A stretch of 26,151 nt of DNA, taken from positions 1 to 26,151 of the forward strand of contig DATNQF010000081.1 in assembly GCA_036702855.1 (NCBI GenBank), given 5' to 3'. The notes under the pieces are model-generated. The model saw only the letters and a program-made list of their open reading frames with translations. It did no database searches and was not told where the DNA came from. The DNA is from JACVSF01 sp036702855. GTDB lineage: Bacteria > Cyanobacteriota > Cyanobacteriia > Phormidesmidales > Phormidesmidaceae. The number at the start of each line of letters is the position of its first letter. The stretch's first letter is position 1. A program made the position numbers and the translations under genes. Of the stretch, positions 1-8,235 are shown piece by piece.

Positions 1-1532
1 ACGATTGCGATCGCATCGGCTCCACTGCCTTGGCTCAAGGCTCGTTCCTCGTAGTGGTGAATTCGCACGCCCAGACCCAGCGCATGGACAAAGGCATCAA
101 TCGGGCCATTGCCAACCCCCTCTAGGGTAATAGGCTGGCCGTTCAGTTCTACTGCGGCCATGATCGAGGGCTGAACATCGTCATCGCGCCAGTGGTGCAG
201 CACGTATTTAAAGGGCTGGATGGCCTGCAAATATTCTTGCTCGAATAGGTGCCACAAATCGGCGGAGGTCATTTCCTTGCCCGTGGCGTCCATGGCCTGC
301 TGCACCACCCGGCTAAACTCAATCTGCAAACGCCGAGGCAGGCTCAAGTTGTAGTCGCGCTCTAGAAGAAACGTAATGCCGCCTTTTCCGGACTGGCTGT
401 TGACTCGCACAACAGACTCATAGGTACGGCCCACATCAGCTGGATCAATCGGTAAATAGGGCACTTCCCACAAGGCATCTGGTTCCTGCACCGCCAACCC
501 TTTACGGATAGCGTCTTGGTGAGAGCCAGAAAATGCCGTGAAAACCAGATCACCCACATAAGGGTGGCGAGGATGGATAGGAAGCTGAGTGCAGTCTTCC
601 ACAGTCCGCGCCACTTCGTTGATTTGAGAGAAATCTAAGCCAGGATGAACCCCTTGGGTGTAGAGGTTCAGCGCTAACGTCACTAAGTCTACGTTGCCTG
701 TGCGTTCGCCATTGCCAAAGAGACAGCCTTCTACCCGGTCAGCTCCGGCCATCTGCGCCAATTCAGCGGCTGCGATCGCACAGCCTCGATCATTGTGGGT
801 ATGCACACTCAGCACAACGCTATCTCGATAGCTTAAGTGGCGGTGCATCCACTCCACCTGATCGGCAAAGATGTTAGGCGTAGAGACTTCCACTGTTGCA
901 GGTAGATTGATAATGGCGGTGCGATCGGGCGTAGGTTGCCACACATCTAAAACGGCGTTGCAAATGTCCCGTGCAAATTCCAACTCGGTAGCGGTAAAGG
1001 TTTCAGGGGAGTATTGAAAGCGCCAGTCGGTGTCGGGCTGTGCTGCTGCCAAGTCCCGAATCAGGATTGCCGCAGATACGGCCAATTGAATTGTTTCTGG
1101 TGGATCGAGGCGAAACACCGTGCGGCGAAAGACGGGGGACGTGGCGTTGTAAACATGAACAATCGCCTTTTTCGCCCCTCGCAAAGACTCAAAAGTGCGG
1201 CGAATCAAGTCTTCGCGTGCTTGGGTGAGCACCTGAATCGTCACGTCCTCAGGAATGCGGTTCTCTTCGATAAGCTTGCGAACAAAAGAGAAATCGGTGT
1301 CTGAGGCTGAGGGAAAAGCCACCTCAATTTCTTTAAAGCCAATCGCTACCAGCATCTCAAACATCCGCAGTTTGCGCTCGACTGACATGGGTTCGATCAA
1401 GGCCTGATTCCCGTCCCGCAGATCGGTGCTGAGCCAAATTGGGGCTTGGGTAATGGTGCGGTTGGGCCAAGTGCGATCCGACAAATTGACAGGAGCAAAA
1501 GCGCGGTACTTGGTAGCGGGATTAGTCAACAT
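1..1532 (-). CDS. leuA: 2-isopropylmalate synthase, type 2 (3' end cut by window edge)
   Basis: Catalyses the first committed step of leucine synthesis: acetyl-CoA plus 2-oxoisovalerate gives 2-isopropylmalate. The N-terminal TIM-barrel carries the HMGL-like signature STDLRDGNQAL near residue 37, and the metal-binding HTHNDRG follows in the middle of the protein. The GNGERTGN segment is also present. The long form with the downstream SGKGG and YNLSLPRR region marks the yeast-like type 2 family. About 510 codons are visible and the C-terminal regulatory/dimer domain is only partly included, so the gene continues left of base 1. The ATG at 1532 has only a weak AGAG about 9 nt upstream and lies 11 nt after the stop of a small upstream ORF (1544-1684), suggesting translational coupling. 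The leader behind it is unusually long and structured. Confidence 0.95.
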   Translation of the reverse strand, partial: MLTNPATKYRAFAPVNLSDRTWPNRTITQAPIWLSTDLRDGNQALIEPMSVERKLRMFEMLVAIGFKEIEVAFPSASDTDFSFVRKLIEENRIPEDVTIQVLTQAREDLIRRTFESLRGAKKAIVHVYNATSPVFRRTVFRLDPPETIQLAVSAAILIRDLAAAQPDTDWRFQYSPETFTATELEFARDICNAVLDVWQPTPDRTAIINLPATVEVSTPNIFADQVEWMHRHLSYRDSVVLSVHTHNDRGCAIAAAELAQMAGADRVEGCLFGNGERTGNVDLVTLALNLYTQGVHPGLDFSQINEVARTVEDCTQLPIHPRHPYVGDLVFTAFSGSHQDAIRKGLAVQEPDALWEVPYLPIDPADVGRTYESVVRVNSQSGKGGITFLLERDYNLSLPRRLQIEFSRVVQQAMDATGKEMTSADLWHLFEQEYLQAIQPFKYVLHHWRDDDVQPSIMAAVELNGQPITLEGVGNGPIDAFVHALGLGVRIHHYEERALSQGSGADAIAI

Positions 1533-1543
1533 GGTCAAAATCT

Positions 1544-1684
1544 CTAAATGAGGTTACTTCGGTTACTTCGATCATCAGAACAAGTGGCGATCACGCTTGT
1601 AGGGTTGCCAGGGTGCCACGGCATCCAAACCTGACAACCCATCCACAGTCGCAGTCCTAGTTCCAGGTCTAAAGGTTGTTGCAT
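1544..1684 (-). CDS. Upstream ORF of leuA, 46 aa, Leu-x-Leu-x leader peptide candidate
   Basis: A 46-codon ORF ends 11 nt before leuA. Its ATG at 1684 has a good Shine-Dalgarno site, GGAG, 7 nt upstream, which is better than that of leuA. Residues 5, 7, 9, 11 and 13 are all leucine, alternating with D, E, G and R (LDLELGLRLW). A Trp/Pro-rich stretch follows (VWMPWHPG). The 3' part contains a direct repeat, GAAGTAACC-like. A strong hairpin begins just after the last Leu codons of the series. I infer a sensing peptide whose translation depends on charged Leu-tRNA or on the nascent chain, controlling leuA. I do not recognise it as a named family. It could also be a chance ORF, but the SD, position and composition argue against that. 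Confidence 0.6.
   Translation of the reverse strand: MQQPLDLELGLRLWMGCQVWMPWHPGNPTSVIATCSDDRSNRSNLI
1602..1640 (-). promoter_or_regulatory. Stem-loop inside the leuA upstream ORF
   Basis: Arms 1602-1612 and 1630-1640 are complementary over 11 bp with one G-U pair in the minus-strand RNA. The loop can form a further short stem (TGC/GCA). The 5' arm begins two bases after the Leu-Arg-Leu-Trp codons, so a ribosome paused there would cover it. No U-tract follows, so it is not an intrinsic terminator as it stands; an effect on translation or RNA stability is more likely. Confidence 0.6.
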
Positions 1685-1804
1685 GGTTAATCTCCAAACC
1701 AACTCGCGGCTGTCTTGGATGCGGTCATTGTTCAAAGACCACACACATCAGCCCACCCTAGTGGTGTGCAGGATGTTCATCTGTATCGGGCAAACTCCAC
1801 TAAA

Positions 1805-1856
1805 CATTTCCCAAAATGGAAATGAATTAGCGAGTCCTGTCCCTACAGGGCTTCTC
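1805..1856 (-). promoter_or_regulatory. Two leader hairpins between the Leu-rich ORF and the second ORF
   Basis: In the minus-strand RNA, CCTGT(AGGG)ACAGG at 1836-1849 sits inside an outer CGAG/CTCG pairing (1831-1856). It is followed by a 7-bp perfect stem, CATTTCC/GGAAATG (1805-1824), and then only UUUAG. The second resembles a weak terminator with a poor U-run. Together they show that the leuA leader is structured along its length. Function is inferred. Confidence 0.4.
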
Positions 1857-1892
1857 GAAACTATTCAGGGCATTCCGCCTTTATTTGAAAGA

Positions 1893-1976
1893 TTAGTTGC
1901 GCCCGAGGCGCAGCAGCAGTCCCAGCCCTAGCAGTAGGCTGGTGAAGGTGTTGAGGAGTCGCTGCTGGCGGTGCAT
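1893..1976 (-). CDS. Leucine-rich 27-aa leader peptide candidate upstream of leuA
   Basis: This ORF has ATG at 1976 and TAA at 1893-1895. Ten of its 27 residues are leucine, concentrated as SLLLGLGLLLRLG, with codons CTA, CTG and CTC. That is the composition of classical leucine attenuator peptides such as enterobacterial LeuL, which has four consecutive Leu. The ATG lies about 23 nt after the inferred transcription start of a good minus-strand promoter (2006-2034). No Shine-Dalgarno is visible; many cyanobacterial genes lack one. The Leu codons overlap hairpins CCAGCC/GGCTGG (1922-1942) and GCGCC-TCG-GGCGC. Alternatives are a single-span membrane microprotein (hydrophobic core flanked by Arg) or a chance ORF. 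Confidence 0.45.
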   Translation of the reverse strand: MHRQQRLLNTFTSLLLGLGLLLRLGRN

Positions 1977-2005
1977 TCGCAAAAGAAGAACTGCTATTGA
2001 TCCGA

Positions 2006-2034
2006 ATCTTAACCGGGGTGGTTCATTCCGTCAA
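2006..2034 (-). promoter_or_regulatory. Sigma-70-type promoter for the leuA leader transcript
   Basis: On the minus strand, TTGACG (2034-2029) is separated by exactly 17 nt from TAAGAT (2011-2006). This gives five of six -35 matches and four of six -10 matches at optimal spacing. Transcription would start near 1999, just ahead of the Leu-rich ORF, giving a leader of about 470 nt before leuA. Confidence 0.55.
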
Positions 2035-2072
2035 CTTTGGTACAAAATCGGGACATTTCAGGGAGTGAACCG

Positions 2073-2687
2073 ATGTACCGCCTCTACGACTACCTGCCCT
2101 CAGGCAATGGCTACAAGGTGCGCCTACTGCTCACCCAGCTTCAGGTTCCGTTTGAATACGTTGAGTTAGACATTCTGGAAGGCGAAACCCGAACGGATGA
2201 CTTTTTAGCCAAAAATCCTAACGGCAAGATTCCCCTGTTGGAAATCGCTCCGGGTCAGTACTTGTCAGAATCAAATGCGATTTTGATGTACCTGAGTGAG
2301 GGAACTCAGTACTTGCCAGAGGATAAGTGGTTGCGATCGCAAGTCCTACAATGGCTCTTTTTTGAACAGTACAGCCACGAGCCCAATATCGCTACCGTTC
2401 GCTTTTGGCTCAGCCATGTGCCCACCCTGAACGATTACCAAAAAGCTGCACTGCCCTACAAGCAGGAGCAAGGGTACGCCGCCTTAGATGTCTTGGAAGC
2501 GCACCTTGAAGACCATGCTTTTTTGGTGGGGCAGAACTACACGGTGGCTGACATTGCTCTGTTTGCCTACACCCACGTTGCTGCTGAGGGCGACTTTGAC
2601 CTCAGCCGATATTCAGCGATCCAGCAATGGATCGAGCGAGTACAACAGCAGCCCCGCCACATTCCCATTACTCAAGAGACTTTTTGA
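2073..2687 (+). CDS. Glutathione S-transferase family protein
   Basis: Cytosolic GST-fold enzyme of 204 aa, which is the usual length. The N-terminal thioredoxin-like domain (about residues 1-78) has the SGNGYKVRLLL segment where the catalytic Ser/Cys lies, and the glutathione-binding SESNAILMYL near residue 67. The all-helical C-terminal domain has the conserved N-cap motif, TVADIALFAY. The start at 2073 is chosen because GGGAG lies 7 nt upstream; an upstream in-frame start at 2037 lacks a site. It faces PhoD tail to tail with 11 nt between stops. Substrate cannot be inferred; detoxification or stress roles are typical of the family. Confidence 0.9.
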   Translation: MYRLYDYLPSGNGYKVRLLLTQLQVPFEYVELDILEGETRTDDFLAKNPNGKIPLLEIAPGQYLSESNAILMYLSEGTQYLPEDKWLRSQVLQWLFFEQYSHEPNIATVRFWLSHVPTLNDYQKAALPYKQEQGYAALDVLEAHLEDHAFLVGQNYTVADIALFAYTHVAAEGDFDLSRYSAIQQWIERVQQQPRHIPITQETF

Positions 2688-2698
2688 ATGACACCTTG

Positions 2699-4990
2699 CT
2701 AGACCAGCTTTTGATTGGGAGTCAAAGAACTAGAGAAGCGACTACGCATGATTTGGACGGGTGACCAGGGGGAAACCCAATACGCATCTTGAATAACGAT
2801 AATGGCTGGCGCTGTTTCTTCAGACTCAAACTGCACCAAGGCTAAGTTATTCAGGCCGACAACTTCACGCCCTTCCTGAAACCAGCGAGATTTCCAGAAC
2901 TGTAGGGATTGCAGCCAGCTTGGATAGAAGTGCGATCGCACTCCCATCCAAGCCACATTCCTGCCCACTTCCGGAACCGTAGCTGCTTGCCTAGGCACCC
3001 ATTCCAAAGCGCACGTCCAATCTGACTTCTTGGGGGAAGTTTGCCCAGACGACCATCGAGATTGCTCCTGCATGTGAGGAGGATAACTCCATCCCCACCA
3101 GCGACGGGTGCGCTCCGGCAGCAGCCATTGCTTCAGACGAGTGTGGATTAGCCGAGTCAGCGGCTCCTCATTCTTAAAGGGGCTGGCGGTAAGCTGAATC
3201 ATGACGGATTGATCAGCAGAGCGGCTAGAGGTCTTGGCAAAAGACAACCGAACGGCAAAGCTGTAGTGAATATCGCCAGAGAGCACGACCAAACGCTTGC
3301 GATGCTCAAAGAGCCTGACCAAAAAAGCGGCTAAGGCATCCGACGGAAAGTTCCAAGCATCGCCGACATCAGCAGAAAAGACTTTATCCTGCTGTAGGTA
3401 GTACTTCTGCGCCCAATCAATCGCTTCTAGGCTAAAGACGTTGGTCGGAGAAATCAGCAGCGTCAGCCTTTCTGGCGACTCCTCCTTTAATAAACCACTC
3501 ACTTGATCTTCCAACGCCTGAGGGCACAGCAGTCGCGGGGGCGAAATCGCCCGACCCTCAATTGGATAACCACGCCAGGTGCGAGTATCCAGCGCAATCA
3601 CCTCATGGCATTCACTCTGCACCGTGTAATGCCAGGTCAACGCCTCTGGATGCCGCTGCAAAATCCACACAGGCCCATCCTGGTGAAAGCGAGGTAAATT
3701 CGTGCCAGGGTCAGTGTCGGGTAACCCCAAATAGCGAGTAATGTCGCTATAGGCTTGGGAATTCTTGCCTGCTGACTCAGACCAAGTTTGAATCGCCTGG
3801 AGCAGTTTTCGCCCAGATTGATGATCGGCAAATTGCCAGGGGGTATTTCCCCAAGCTTGGAACACGGCATAAGCAGTTAGAGCATTCTGCACGGTTCGCT
3901 GTCCTAGGGGTTGCCCCAGCACCCGCAAACACCAAGCTTGATTCAGGTTCCAATCATCACTAACATCGTGATCATCAAAGAGGGTGTAGGTGGGAATGTT
4001 AGCCAAGACCCGCCGCACTTTCCACAGGGTGTGTAAAAACTGCTGTAGCACAGCAACCTGGTGGTCCCACGCCCGGCTCGCCCGATACCCTTGAACGCTC
4101 TCCTGAGCAGTGGGAAACTGAGTCGGCCAACAGACGGGCGACCACACCAGTAAGTAAGTGGCAAAGAATTCTCCCAGGCCCAGCAGGTGACTGCTCACTT
4201 TGTCCCGCTTGTTGTCCAACCCAGCGGTAAAGCCACCCTTATGAGTTGCGATCGCACCGCGCTTTCCCGGCAACAGCTTTTGGGGAAGTATCCTAAACCT
4301 TCGTCGGGTTGGAACCTCGGAACTAACCGGGAGCACTTCCTTCCATCCAAGCAACGCATCGCCTAGCCGCGTCGCCACCCACAGCAAGGGGTCCGCCACA
4401 TCATCACCGTAGATCTGATCTCCTGTGAGAAACAGTTGGTGAGGCCGATGCTGGGGCTGATCGGCTGTGGATTCAACCAAGGAATCCAGAATAGGCAGTG
4501 CATCAAACCCTTCTCCATGAGGCTTACGACAAGATCCATGCACGAGTCGCAGGTTTTTAATTTGTCGGGGCGGCAGGGCAAACGTGGGTTTCTGGTGAGG
4601 AAAATAGCTGAGGGAAGGAGACTCTTCTCCGGGAACCGTCAGGGCTTGTTCCAGAGAGCGCAGAGAATGGGTCGCATCCAGCCCTTGGAACTGCAGATCG
4701 TAAGCATAGAGAACCCCGCTACTAAGAGCCTCCCCACCCGCTGGGTAGGCAGTCACCGCCACAACATGCAGCCGTTCTCCCAACGCCACTGTCTCACTGT
4801 CTCCGACCAGCACCTTGCGGGTTAAAACAGTTCCCTGCTGCTCGGTTTCATATACCACTAGCGAGACCTGACAGGCTGATTGCAATGCTAGCCAAACCGT
4901 GACGGCCTCAGGCTCGGTCCGTCTTAAAATCGGGCCTGCCAAAATCAGCGGCCAGCGGTCCAATGAGGGGTACTCAGTGGGTTGATTCAT
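2699..4990 (-). CDS. PhoD-like phosphatase / alkaline phosphatase D family protein
   Basis: A 763-aa metallophosphatase-fold protein. An N-terminal beta-rich domain (about 1-120, opening with LAGPILRRTEPEAVTVWLA) precedes the catalytic domain. Metal-site motifs are all present: HGSCRKP (about 141), GDQIYGDD (about 180), FDDHDVSDDW (about 328) and GDIHYSFA (about 562). No clear signal peptide is seen, unlike secreted PhoD enzymes, so a cytoplasmic location is possible. Known members hydrolyse phosphodiesters or phosphomonoesters with Ca/Fe; the substrate here is unknown. The ATG at 4990 has no strong Shine-Dalgarno. Its length exceeds that of Bacillus PhoD because of inserts around residues 205-325 and a C-terminal extension. 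Confidence 0.88.
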   Translation of the reverse strand: MNQPTEYPSLDRWPLILAGPILRRTEPEAVTVWLALQSACQVSLVVYETEQQGTVLTRKVLVGDSETVALGERLHVVAVTAYPAGGEALSSGVLYAYDLQFQGLDATHSLRSLEQALTVPGEESPSLSYFPHQKPTFALPPRQIKNLRLVHGSCRKPHGEGFDALPILDSLVESTADQPQHRPHQLFLTGDQIYGDDVADPLLWVATRLGDALLGWKEVLPVSSEVPTRRRFRILPQKLLPGKRGAIATHKGGFTAGLDNKRDKVSSHLLGLGEFFATYLLVWSPVCWPTQFPTAQESVQGYRASRAWDHQVAVLQQFLHTLWKVRRVLANIPTYTLFDDHDVSDDWNLNQAWCLRVLGQPLGQRTVQNALTAYAVFQAWGNTPWQFADHQSGRKLLQAIQTWSESAGKNSQAYSDITRYLGLPDTDPGTNLPRFHQDGPVWILQRHPEALTWHYTVQSECHEVIALDTRTWRGYPIEGRAISPPRLLCPQALEDQVSGLLKEESPERLTLLISPTNVFSLEAIDWAQKYYLQQDKVFSADVGDAWNFPSDALAAFLVRLFEHRKRLVVLSGDIHYSFAVRLSFAKTSSRSADQSVMIQLTASPFKNEEPLTRLIHTRLKQWLLPERTRRWWGWSYPPHMQEQSRWSSGQTSPKKSDWTCALEWVPRQAATVPEVGRNVAWMGVRSHFYPSWLQSLQFWKSRWFQEGREVVGLNNLALVQFESEETAPAIIVIQDAYWVSPWSPVQIMRSRFSSSLTPNQKLV

Positions 4991-5157
4991 GCCACAAGGT
5001 AGCCCTACAACACATCAGAAGGCTTCATCCGAGGGACCGAAATCTCATCCGGGCACCCTCTTCTGATGCTAAGACAGGTTACAGCCCGTCACATCACCAG
5101 AAAGGTAGAAGCAGTCTCAGCCATGACAACGTTTGACCACGGCCAGATCTAAACTTT

Positions 5158-5697
5158 CTAGAGTCCTGGCAGCTGATCAATGCTGACTCGATTCTTGAGT
5201 TGGCGGTATTGTGTTAGCCCCTCTTCGCCTTTGTTCTCAGCCCACTTCTCGATAATGTTTCGCTCTTCTTTAAAGTCAAAGAAGGGCACACCATTTCCAC
5301 AAGAGTCACTGATGCGATTGACTTGCACAGAAATAATGGCTCTCGCACCCGGAATTACCTCGAAGTGTTGGCAATGGTGTTCAAACTCTGGCGTTCCTAA
5401 CAGATACGGGGTGCCAATGCCATGAAACCGGACAATTTTGGGGGCTCCCTCAAAGGCGCAAAACATAATGACAATGCGCCCGTTCTCCTGCAAATGAGCA
5501 ATGGTTTCCACACCACTTCCAGTTAAATCTAGGTAAGCCACCGTCTGTGGCCCCAGCACCCGAAAGGAATCCGTTCCTTTTGGTGAGCAGTTCACATGGC
5601 CCTCCAATGCCAAAGGAGCCGTTGCCACGAAGAAAATTTTCTGTTTCTCAACCCAGGTTCTTAGATCATCTGTAATCTCGGAATAGAGTTTGCCCAC
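5158..5697 (-). CDS. Pyridoxamine 5'-phosphate oxidase-related FMN-binding protein
   Basis: A 179-aa single-domain split-barrel protein. The opening segment GKLYSEITDDLRTWVEKQKI, followed by FFVATAPL and VNCSPKGTDSFRVL, is typical of the cyanobacterial PPOx-like group, whose members bind FMN or related cofactors and usually are not true pdxH. I chose GTG at 5697 because AGGGA lies 8 nt upstream and homologues generally begin at GKLYSEI. A longer in-frame start at 5736 adds 13 residues without a ribosome site. It is divergent from the aldo/keto reductase at 5803, with about 105 nt between starts that presumably hold both promoters. Substrate unknown. Confidence 0.85.
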   Translation of the reverse strand: MGKLYSEITDDLRTWVEKQKIFFVATAPLALEGHVNCSPKGTDSFRVLGPQTVAYLDLTGSGVETIAHLQENGRIVIMFCAFEGAPKIVRFHGIGTPYLLGTPEFEHHCQHFEVIPGARAIISVQVNRISDSCGNGVPFFDFKEERNIIEKWAENKGEEGLTQYRQLKNRVSIDQLPGL

Positions 5698-5802
5698 AGC
5701 ATTGTTCCCTATAGAAAACGTTAATTTGTTGCACAAATTGGTTGACTGGCGATCCCTACGTTAGAGTCATCAACAATCCTCTCTGCAACGGAGACAGCCC
5801 CC

Positions 5803-6831
5803 ATGCAGTACGCCCCCCTTGGCAAAACAGGTCTCATTGTCTCTCGCCTTTCGTTTGGAGCCATGACCTTTGGAGAAGGGCAGCTTGTCCCTGGGGTCAC
5901 CAATAGTATTGATCAAACCACAGCCGATCAAATGGTGGGCATGGCTTTGGACATAGGAATTAATCTATTTGACACGGCTGACGCCTATACCGAAGGTCAG
6001 TCTGAAGTAATGCTCGGTAAGTCATTAGTAAATCACCGCGATCAAGCCATCATTGCCACTAAAGTCGGCTTTCGCTTAGGAAATGCTCTAACCGATACTG
6101 GGCTATCCTATCGTCGCATCATAGCCTCGGCTGAGGGTAGTTTGAAGCGCTTGGGCACAGACTATATTGACCTCTACCAAATCCATATTCCCGATCCGAT
6201 CACTCCCCTAGAAGAAACCCTCAAGGCACTAGACGATTTGGTGCGGCAGGGCAAAGTTCGCTACATCGGCTTTAGCAACTTCCCAGCCTGGAAAGCAGCC
6301 CGCATGGTCGGGATTCAAGAAGCTAGGGGGTATGCCCGCTTTACGGCTGCTCAGATGTATTACTCTCTGCTAGGACGGGATCTGGAACACGAAGTAGTGC
6401 CGTTTGTCGAAGAGGCCGGAATTGGCATTCTGGTTTGGAGCCCACTTGCCAGTGGTTTCCTCAGCGGCAAATACACTCGCAATGCTCCTGTTCCAGAGGG
6501 TTCTCGTCGTCAAAGCTTTCAGTTCCCGCCGGTGGATGTGGAGCGAGGCTACGATGTCGTGGAAGCAGTGCAGGGGATTGCCGCACAGTATGGAGCTTCA
6601 GCAGCCCAAGTTGCGATCGCATGGCTTCTGACCAAGCCCTACGTCTCCTCTGTAATTGTGGGTGCCAACAAGATTTCCCATTTGCAAGACAATTTAGGTG
6701 CAGCCAATCTCACCCTCAGCCCTGAAGATGTCAATAGGCTAGATCAACTCACAGCTCCCCCCGTTCTCTATCCTGGCTGGATGCAACCCTTAGGGTGGGA
6801 TGCTCAAGTGAAAACCGCTTTGGGTCGGTAA
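5803..6831 (+). CDS. Aldo/keto reductase
   Basis: NAD(P)H-dependent oxidoreductase with a TIM-barrel, 342 aa. The catalytic tetrad is visible: Asp57 and Tyr62 in FDTADAY, Lys87 in ATKVGF, and His128 in YQIHIPD. The C-terminal GANKISHLQDNL segment corresponds to the cofactor phosphate-binding region. GGAG lies 9 nt upstream of the ATG. The closest subgroup appears to be the AKR11/YajO-like proteins, but the physiological carbonyl substrate cannot be told from sequence. It is transcribed divergently from the FMN-binding protein, so shared redox or stress control is possible but unproven. Confidence 0.92.
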   Translation: MQYAPLGKTGLIVSRLSFGAMTFGEGQLVPGVTNSIDQTTADQMVGMALDIGINLFDTADAYTEGQSEVMLGKSLVNHRDQAIIATKVGFRLGNALTDTGLSYRRIIASAEGSLKRLGTDYIDLYQIHIPDPITPLEETLKALDDLVRQGKVRYIGFSNFPAWKAARMVGIQEARGYARFTAAQMYYSLLGRDLEHEVVPFVEEAGIGILVWSPLASGFLSGKYTRNAPVPEGSRRQSFQFPPVDVERGYDVVEAVQGIAAQYGASAAQVAIAWLLTKPYVSSVIVGANKISHLQDNLGAANLTLSPEDVNRLDQLTAPPVLYPGWMQPLGWDAQVKTALGR

Positions 6832-6897
6832 TTCACCCTCTCAAGGCTTCCAAACAGGAGCGCTAAGATCGAGTTACCCCCTTATTCCAGTCCCGCA

Positions 6898-7572
6898 ATG
6901 TCGCAATCGACTCGCTCTACCTGGGATGCAGGCCGCTTCCTGCAAACCCTCAACTTCTTCGACACCATTCCCCTTGTTAGCTGCCTACGAAAAATGTTCT
7001 TCGGCTCCACCCCTCCCCCGACCCCACCGCAACCCCAAGCGGGCCTGCTCTTTGACTTTAGCCAGCCCACGCCTGAGCTAAACCAGATTTGGGGTGCTCT
7101 AGACGATGTCGTGATGGGTGGCGTCAGCAACAGCAGCATTTACCAAGAAAATGGGGCCGCGTTATTTACCGGGAATGTCTCTACGGCAAACTCCGGTGGT
7201 TTTGCCTCTGTTCGTACCCGCAACTTCGAACCACCTTTAAACTTGTCTGGGCACAGCGGATTGCAATTGCATCTCAAGGGTGACGGTAAGCGCTACAAAT
7301 TTCTAGTCCGTGACGAGAGCACCTGGGACAGCATCGCCTACACTCACTCCTTCGATACCATTGCCGATGAGTGGATTACGGTCCAGATTCCCTTCACCGA
7401 ACTGACGCCTGTCTTTCGAGCCAAAACGGTTAACAACGCCCAGCCTCTAGACATCACTAAAATTCGCGCCTTCCAACTCATGCTCAGCAAGTTTGAGTAT
7501 GACGGTGGCCTCAATCCCCACTTTTCACCCGGCGAATTTGAACTGCGAGTTCAGACAATTTCAGTCTATTGA
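6898..7572 (+). CDS. CIA30 (NDUFAF1-like) family protein
   Basis: A 224-aa protein whose residues about 43-224 match the complex I intermediate-associated protein 30 fold, a galactose-binding-like beta sandwich. Visible hallmarks are the WGALDDVVMGGVS segment, GGFASVRTRNF, LQLHLKGDGKRYKFLVRD and a final FELRVQTISVY. The first 42 residues are a variable leader with a moderately hydrophobic part and prolines. In mitochondria the family helps assemble complex I; cyanobacterial members are widespread but their role, perhaps NDH-1 or photosystem assembly, is not established here. No strong ribosome site precedes the ATG. Confidence 0.85.
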   Translation: MSQSTRSTWDAGRFLQTLNFFDTIPLVSCLRKMFFGSTPPPTPPQPQAGLLFDFSQPTPELNQIWGALDDVVMGGVSNSSIYQENGAALFTGNVSTANSGGFASVRTRNFEPPLNLSGHSGLQLHLKGDGKRYKFLVRDESTWDSIAYTHSFDTIADEWITVQIPFTELTPVFRAKTVNNAQPLDITKIRAFQLMLSKFEYDGGLNPHFSPGEFELRVQTISVY

Positions 7573-7576
7573 AGAG

Positions 7577-7708
7577 ATGACTATAGGTCAGGATTCAGCA
7601 TATTGGAAGTCTGACCTGAACAAAATTTTGGACGATACTCAAAACCGCAACAATCCCATTGCCCTAGCTCGCAACGAAATTTCTGCTTTGGTAGAAGCTC
7701 GGCTGTAA
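7577..7708 (+). CDS. Possible 43-aa hypothetical protein
   Basis: A short ORF beginning just after the CIA30 stop and ending 8 nt before the end of the convergent gene at 7717. The peptide is hydrophilic with a plausible helical C-terminus (ALARNEISALVEARL). The only purine-rich bases upstream are too close to the ATG. The first part also forms a 7-bp stem, AGGTCAG/CTGACCT (7585-7617), which might instead belong to the 3' end of the CIA30 transcript. I do not recognise it. Confidence 0.3.
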   Translation: MTIGQDSAYWKSDLNKILDDTQNRNNPIALARNEISALVEARL

Positions 7709-7716
7709 GCTGCTAA

Positions 7717-8007
7717 TCACTTAAGGTAGCGGGATTCTATCCAGATCAAGGCTTCCTGTTCCGAGGAGAAAAAGACACGCTTACCCGTAGCTGGGTTATG
7801 AATGATCCATTGAGTATCGCCATTACGATAACAGTCCTGATAAACCTGCAGTTCTGAATTGTTTATCAGGCTGCTCATCAGCCATTCACAACCCTGGGCA
7901 ATCCAACGCTTAATAAAGTTGAGTTTTGAGATACCAGAGTATTGAGAAATTGTGGACTGCTCTACAGTGTGAAGATCAGCATTAACGACAGAACGTACGT
8001 TGCTCAT
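7717..8007 (-). CDS. Cyanobacterial hypothetical protein, 96 aa
   Basis: Start is well supported: AAGGAG lies 7 nt before the ATG. The N-terminal half is polar and Ser-rich. The C-terminal half contains a pattern I associate with a widespread small cyanobacterial family: YRNGDTQWIIHNPATGKRVF, then a region ending in a Glu/Trp helix (EALIWIESRYLK). It reads like a small beta-sheet plus helix domain. No catalytic motif, signal peptide or membrane span is visible. Function unknown. Upstream on the minus strand, TTTATAAAG could serve as a -10 element. Confidence 0.75.
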   Translation of the reverse strand: MSNVRSVVNADLHTVEQSTISQYSGISKLNFIKRWIAQGCEWLMSSLINNSELQVYQDCYRNGDTQWIIHNPATGKRVFFSSEQEALIWIESRYLK

Positions 8008-8164
8008 TATTCGACTCCTTACAGGTGGTTGTGTTGCTTTATAAAGTTTAGAGAGTGTGAATTTAAGCAGCTTATCTACTTCTTAGAGGCGTAGTAAGCC
8101 GATCTTTCTATTAACTAAAACCATCAATTGCAGACGGATAGAGCATAAAATCAAGCGATTTCTA

Positions 8165-8202
8165 GGTTCCAAAAGCGGTCATTGCATCTAACTTTTTGAA
8201 CC
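8165..8202 (+). promoter_or_regulatory. Leader hairpin upstream of the small-gene cluster
   Basis: Arms 8165-8175 and 8192-8202 pair over 10 of 11 positions around a 16-nt loop. The structure ends 17 nt before the AGGAGGT ribosome site at 8220. No U-run follows, so a leader or upstream-promoter role is more likely than termination. Confidence 0.35.
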
Positions 8203-8235
8203 GTTAGGAACTTATCGGCAGGAGGTGCTGAAACT

